NCBI GenBank assembly: GCA_024401975.1 | Contig: JAKSKB010000014.1 | Span: 1 to 32,609 of the forward strand | From: Bacteroidales bacterium | GTDB taxonomy: Bacteria; Bacteroidota; Bacteroidia; Bacteroidales; UBA932 | Reading direction: 5' to 3' | Length of the DNA stretch: 32,609 bases | In this document: piece after piece, positions 25,919 to 32,609 of the stretch | Layout of the letters: each line of letters starts with the position of its first letter | Numbering within the stretch: position 1 is the stretch's first letter | Position numbers and translations under genes: made by a program | Notes under the pieces: generated by a model | Database searches by the model: none | What the model was told of the DNA's origin: nothing | What the model saw: only the letters and a program-made list of their open reading frames with translations

Positions 25919-26757
25919 ATGCTTTCTATAAGTCCGTCAGCTTTTTGTAGTGAATATGAAAGTTCTGCACCGTACATTATTATCTGCCAGCTGAAATTGA
26001 GCCACATAAGAAAGAGCGGAACGGCCGCGATGATTCCGTACACGGCATTCAGATGTGTCACGAACACCTGCGTCTGCAGATACAGGTACTGGAAACCGGA
26101 GAACACTGCGGCGGTCAGCAGCGAAGAACTCAATGCATAGCGGTAAATCACCTTGGTGGCGGGAATCATCTTGTACAGCAGTGAAAGTATAAGTACTGCC
26201 AGCAGGTAGAATGCCATCCACAGGAGTATGACCGGCAGCACCTTCAGTTCGCGGAAATGAAGCCCGAGCAGAGTCAGGGAATTGGAATATGCCATTATCC
26301 CCAGCGAAAACAGTGCTATGAGGAGAGGGAGCAGGAAGAGGGCTGCGATATAGAACGAGAACCTCTTGATTATGTTGCGGGGTACCTTGTCTATGCCCCA
26401 GGCATTGTTGAACACTCTTTCTATCTGGAAAAACATCCACACTACGCTCCAGAAGAATACGATGGCGCTTATGATGCCAACCCACCCTTTGCTCAATTCC
26501 GAGATGACGTTGTCTGCCTTGCTGAGCAGATAGTCTATCAGTTCGGGGTACGCCGGCATCACTTTGTACAGCATATCCGAAATCCTGTCTGACACTCCAA
26601 GTCCTCCGCTCACGACAAACAGCAGGGCGAGCATCGGAATCAAGGCCATTGTGCAGAAATAGCTCAGGGCCACGCATTGGAATCCCATTTTGTGGTCGAT
26701 GAACGATTTGAATACGTCCTGCGCTATTCCGATATATCGTCTGAACCTTTTCCCCAT
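25915..26757 (-). CDS. YihY/BrkB-family inner-membrane protein
   Basis: About six membrane helices: ALSYFCTMALIPMLALLFVV, WVGIISAIVFFWSVVWMFF, FYIAALFLLPLLIALFSLGI, VILLWMAFYLLAVLILSLL, SSLLTAAVFSGFQYLYL and GIIAAVPLFLMWLNFSWQII. The motif ALSYFC...P and the PLFLMWLNFSWQI block near the end are typical of the YihY/BrkB family. The role is unsettled; the family was once wrongly called ribonuclease BN. I place the start at the ATG 26757 (MGKRFRRYIG), five bases behind the ligA stop. A TTG three codons earlier, overlapping the ligA stop (TTGA), is also possible. It is coupled to rsh downstream. Confidence 0.9.
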   Translation of the reverse strand: MGKRFRRYIGIAQDVFKSFIDHKMGFQCVALSYFCTMALIPMLALLFVVSGGLGVSDRISDMLYKVMPAYPELIDYLLSKADNVISELSKGWVGIISAIVFFWSVVWMFFQIERVFNNAWGIDKVPRNIIKRFSFYIAALFLLPLLIALFSLGIMAYSNSLTLLGLHFRELKVLPVILLWMAFYLLAVLILSLLYKMIPATKVIYRYALSSSLLTAAVFSGFQYLYLQTQVFVTHLNAVYGIIAAVPLFLMWLNFSWQIIMYGAELSYSLQKADGLIESI

Positions 26758-26762
26758 CCCGC

Positions 26763-30453
<3,691 letters not shown>

Positions 30454-30478
30454 GGTATGTTTGATGGTTTTAATCTTA

Positions 30479-30486
30479 CAAATTTA
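30479..30486 (-). promoter_or_regulatory. candidate -7 element for the pfp-ligA run
   Basis: TAAATTTG on the minus strand is an exact TAnnTTTG match, about 25 bases before the pfp ATG. No -33 element is obvious. Confidence 0.4.
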
Positions 30487-30508
30487 ACAAAATTTCGGAA
30501 CTTTTGCG

Positions 30509-30516
30509 TAAGTTTG
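30509..30516 (+). promoter_or_regulatory. candidate -7 element for the RNA methyltransferase gene
   Basis: TAAGTTTG is an exact TAnnTTTG match. The predicted RNA start would fall within a few bases of the ATG at 30525, giving an almost leaderless message. No -33 element is seen, so this may be chance. Confidence 0.25.
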
Positions 30517-30524
30517 TACCTGTT

Positions 30525-31247
30525 ATGGACTCCAGGGATATAAAACTCATCCGCTCGCTGGACAGGAAGAAGGACAGGGACTCTTCCGGACTGTTCGTGG
30601 CGGAAGGCGAAAAACTCGGCGGGGAAGCTCTCAATTCCGGCTTCAAGGTCGAAAAGGTGTACCGCATCGGGGAAATCGGGGAACAAATGATGTCGCGCAT
30701 CACGCTTCTCACTCATCCGTCTCCCGCTCTGGCTGTGATAAGACAGAGGAAACAACCGCCATTCGAGGCGAAACCCGGTCTTTACCTCTCCCTCGATTCG
30801 GTCAGAGACCCCGGCAACTTCGGCACCATCATCAGGATAGCTGACTGGTTCGGAGTGGGGACAATCCTCTGCTCACCCGACACCGTGGACGTTTACAACC
30901 CGAAGGTGGTACAGGCCACGATGGGAGCAATATTCAGAGTGAACGTCATTTATATGCCCCTTCCTGAAGCGGCGGATAAGGTGCGTGGCGCAGGTGGGAC
31001 GGTTTACGGGACTTTCCTTGACGGGGAAAATATCTACGGGACTGAACTCAATGTCGGCACGGTCAGCCCGTCAATGATAGTGATAGGCAACGAAGCCTCC
31101 GGCATATCCCCGGAAATGGCTTCGAAAGTCGACAGCCGCCTTTTCATACCGCCGTATCCCGCAGACTTGAGAGGGTCGGAGTCACTCAATGCTGCCGTTG
31201 CCACGGCCCTGACCGTAGCGGAATTCCGGAGGAGGATATATGGCTAA
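30525..31247 (+). CDS. SpoU/TrmH-family RNA 2'-O-methyltransferase
   Basis: A knotted SAM-dependent methyltransferase acting on rRNA or tRNA. The N-terminal substrate-binding part (MDSRDIKLIRSLDRKKDRDS, then GLFVAEGEKL) is of the RlmB/TsnR kind. The SPOUT domain has motif 1 LDSVRDPGNFGTIIRIADWF, motif 2 IVIGNEASGIS and motif 3 RGSESLNAAVATALTVAEF. The exact target base cannot be read from sequence. I prefer the ATG at 30525 (240 residues) over an upstream TTG at 30504, because family members begin near this point and the TTG would precede the candidate promoter box. The 3' end overlaps the GH13 start by eight bases. Confidence 0.92.
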   Translation: MDSRDIKLIRSLDRKKDRDSSGLFVAEGEKLGGEALNSGFKVEKVYRIGEIGEQMMSRITLLTHPSPALAVIRQRKQPPFEAKPGLYLSLDSVRDPGNFGTIIRIADWFGVGTILCSPDTVDVYNPKVVQATMGAIFRVNVIYMPLPEAADKVRGAGGTVYGTFLDGENIYGTELNVGTVSPSMIVIGNEASGISPEMASKVDSRLFIPPYPADLRGSESLNAAVATALTVAEFRRRIYG

Positions 31248-32568
31248 GAAACTGATAATGCAATTGCTTCCCAGGCTTTGGGGGACAGGCAGGTTCTCGT
31301 CTGTGGATGACCTGTCACTCGAATATTTCCGTTCGCTCGGGATGGACTTCATCTGGTACACGGGCATCCCCAGACACGCTTACGGGGATTCTTTCGTAAA
31401 AGGAAACGCAGGTTCTCCCTATGCCATAAGCGACTACTATGATACCAACGAGTATCTTGCTGATAATAAGAAAGAAAGGATGAGCGAGCTTAAGCAGCTC
31501 ATAGCAAGGACTCACACCCATTCGATGAAGGTTGTCATAGACTTTGTCCCCAACCACGTGGCTCCCTGCTACGCGGACAGTCACGGCGGCATAAGGACAT
31601 TCGACCATTGCGACTATGACTGGACAGATACCAGGAAAATAGATTACGGGCCGAGTGGGAGCGGGACCTGGCTGCGCCTCCGCGACATACTGCTTTTCTG
31701 GGCCGGACTGGGAGTGGACGGCTTTCGCTGCGATATGGTGGAGATGGTGCCTCCTGAGTTCTTCGCCTGGGTGATACGGGAGGTGAAGGAGCGATATCCG
31801 GAGACCCTTTTCATCGCTGAAGTATATACGTTGGGCTCCTACAGAAAATATTGCGATGAAGTCGGGTTCGACCTTCTGTATGACAAATCGGGACTCTATG
31901 ATTCGCTACGCTCGGTGATATGCGGCGAAGGCAGTGCCGAAGCAATCACTTTCAACTGGCAACGTCTGGGGAGTCTCCAAAGCAGAATGCTCAATTTTCT
32001 CGAAAACCACGATGAACAGAGACTTGCGTCCCGCCATTTTGCGGGTTCTGCATCGAAAGGATATGCGGCTCTTGCAGTTTCTGCTCTTTTCAACGACGCA
32101 TCGTTCCTGCTGTATTCGGGACAGGAGGTGGGCGAAAGCGCTGAAGGTACTCCGTCGGGCCGTACATCCATATTCGATTTCGTGAAAGTTCCCGGCATAG
32201 AAGCGCTCTATGGTTACATCCATGGAGAAAACTCGCTCTCTGGAGAGCAGATTTCCGTACTGTCGTCATACCGGAAAATTCTCGAGGCGGCCTCGTCACC
32301 GCTCTTCCGCGAAGGAAAGGTATTCGACCTGTGTTACGCCCAGCCAGAAGGGAGCGGCTTCGACAGAAGAAAGCATTTTGCCTTCATGCGCTCATTGGAA
32401 GGCCGGGCAGTGCTGGTGGCGGTGAACTTTTCGGATGAAAAATCACTGATTGACGTCAAGGTTCCCGAGGAAGCCTTCACGTATCTCGGCATACCTGAAC
32501 CGTCCTCAGACAACATCTTCCGTATCACCGTTTCCGCCAATGACGCGGAATTCATATATTTCCTCTAA
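31240..32568 (+). CDS. GH13 (alpha-amylase family) glycoside hydrolase, cytoplasmic
   Basis: A TIM-barrel enzyme acting on alpha-glucosidic bonds. Region I is IDFVPNH, region II GFRCDM with nucleophile Asp165, region III IAEVY with acid/base Glu194, region IV ENHDEQR with Asp258. All three catalytic residues are present. There is no signal peptide, so it acts inside the cell, perhaps on glycogen or imported maltodextrins. The C-terminal 80 residues form a small beta domain (AFMRSLEGRAVLVAVNFSDE). At 442 residues it is shorter than many amylases. The subfamily and substrate cannot be settled here. Its ATG overlaps the methyltransferase gene, implying cotranscription. Confidence 0.92.
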   Translation: MAKKLIMQLLPRLWGTGRFSSVDDLSLEYFRSLGMDFIWYTGIPRHAYGDSFVKGNAGSPYAISDYYDTNEYLADNKKERMSELKQLIARTHTHSMKVVIDFVPNHVAPCYADSHGGIRTFDHCDYDWTDTRKIDYGPSGSGTWLRLRDILLFWAGLGVDGFRCDMVEMVPPEFFAWVIREVKERYPETLFIAEVYTLGSYRKYCDEVGFDLLYDKSGLYDSLRSVICGEGSAEAITFNWQRLGSLQSRMLNFLENHDEQRLASRHFAGSASKGYAALAVSALFNDASFLLYSGQEVGESAEGTPSGRTSIFDFVKVPGIEALYGYIHGENSLSGEQISVLSSYRKILEAASSPLFREGKVFDLCYAQPEGSGFDRRKHFAFMRSLEGRAVLVAVNFSDEKSLIDVKVPEEAFTYLGIPEPSSDNIFRITVSANDAEFIYFL

Positions 32569-32609
32569 AAATCAATTGGTCACATCTATCTGAAGTTGAC
32601 GAGCGGACA

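Noticed and set aside
24386-26140. Plus-strand open frame of 584 codons opposite rsh and the yihY-like gene
   Set aside because: Covers two intact conserved genes on the other strand; no motif or plausible start.
32569-32609. Possible 3' end of a minus-strand gene running off the right edge (stop at 32586-32588)
   Set aside because: Only seven codons would be visible, and another minus frame is equally open; nothing can be supported.

Overview
The window is a stretch of chromosome from a member of the Bacteroidota, most likely order Bacteroidales; I do not name a genus. The evidence is a Rho factor with a long charged, disordered N-terminal insertion, an LptD-type barrel of the Bacteroidetes kind, a PPi-dependent phosphofructokinase of the GGDD class, the Ig-like lipoprotein typical of this phylum, the rsfS-ftsH-cdsA-psd gene order, weak Shine-Dalgarno signals, and several upstream sequences that match the Bacteroidetes -7 promoter element TAnnTTTG.

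Layout. (1) Positions 1-3911 look like the edge of an accessory island. They hold the C-terminal part of a divergent DNA polymerase III alpha (DnaE) paralogue that runs in from the left, a PD-(D/E)XK-like nuclease candidate, an unknown protein, and on the minus strand a zinc-finger/excisionase-type HTH protein overlapping a small coiled-coil protein. The island abuts the 3' side of mnmE, behind the mnmE terminator. (2) Positions 4067-10232, minus strand: lptD, rho and mnmE. (3) Positions 10317-15199, plus strand: an N-acetylmuramoyl-L-alanine amidase with a SPOR-like tail, an AT-rich gap of 270 bp, then dnaA-pepD-rpe, closely packed. (4) Positions 15174-15799, minus strand: a biotin-protein ligase gene that appears broken. 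(5) Positions 15855-19682, plus strand: rsfS-ftsH-cdsA-psd. (6) Positions 19714-30453, minus strand: a seven-gene, nearly gap-free run of pfp, ligA, yihY-like, rsh, Ig-like lipoprotein, outer-membrane barrel, ispG. (7) Positions 30525-32568, plus strand: a SpoU-family RNA methyltransferase overlapping a cytoplasmic GH13 glycosidase.

Most of the window is core housekeeping: replication start (dnaA), nick sealing (ligA), transcription termination (rho), tRNA and rRNA modification (mnmE, spoU-like), envelope building (lptD, amidase, cdsA, psd, barrel protein), isoprenoid supply (ispG), stringent response (rsh), sugar metabolism (pfp, rpe, GH13). The parts that repay attention are the island with its polymerase paralogue, which has Asn in place of one catalytic Asp, the 10-bp phased repeats at the HTH gene, the broken birA, and the short IspG.

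I saw no tRNA, rRNA, CRISPR array, insertion sequence or integrase gene. No stretch longer than 300 bases lacks a gene; the longest gap is 11418-11687.
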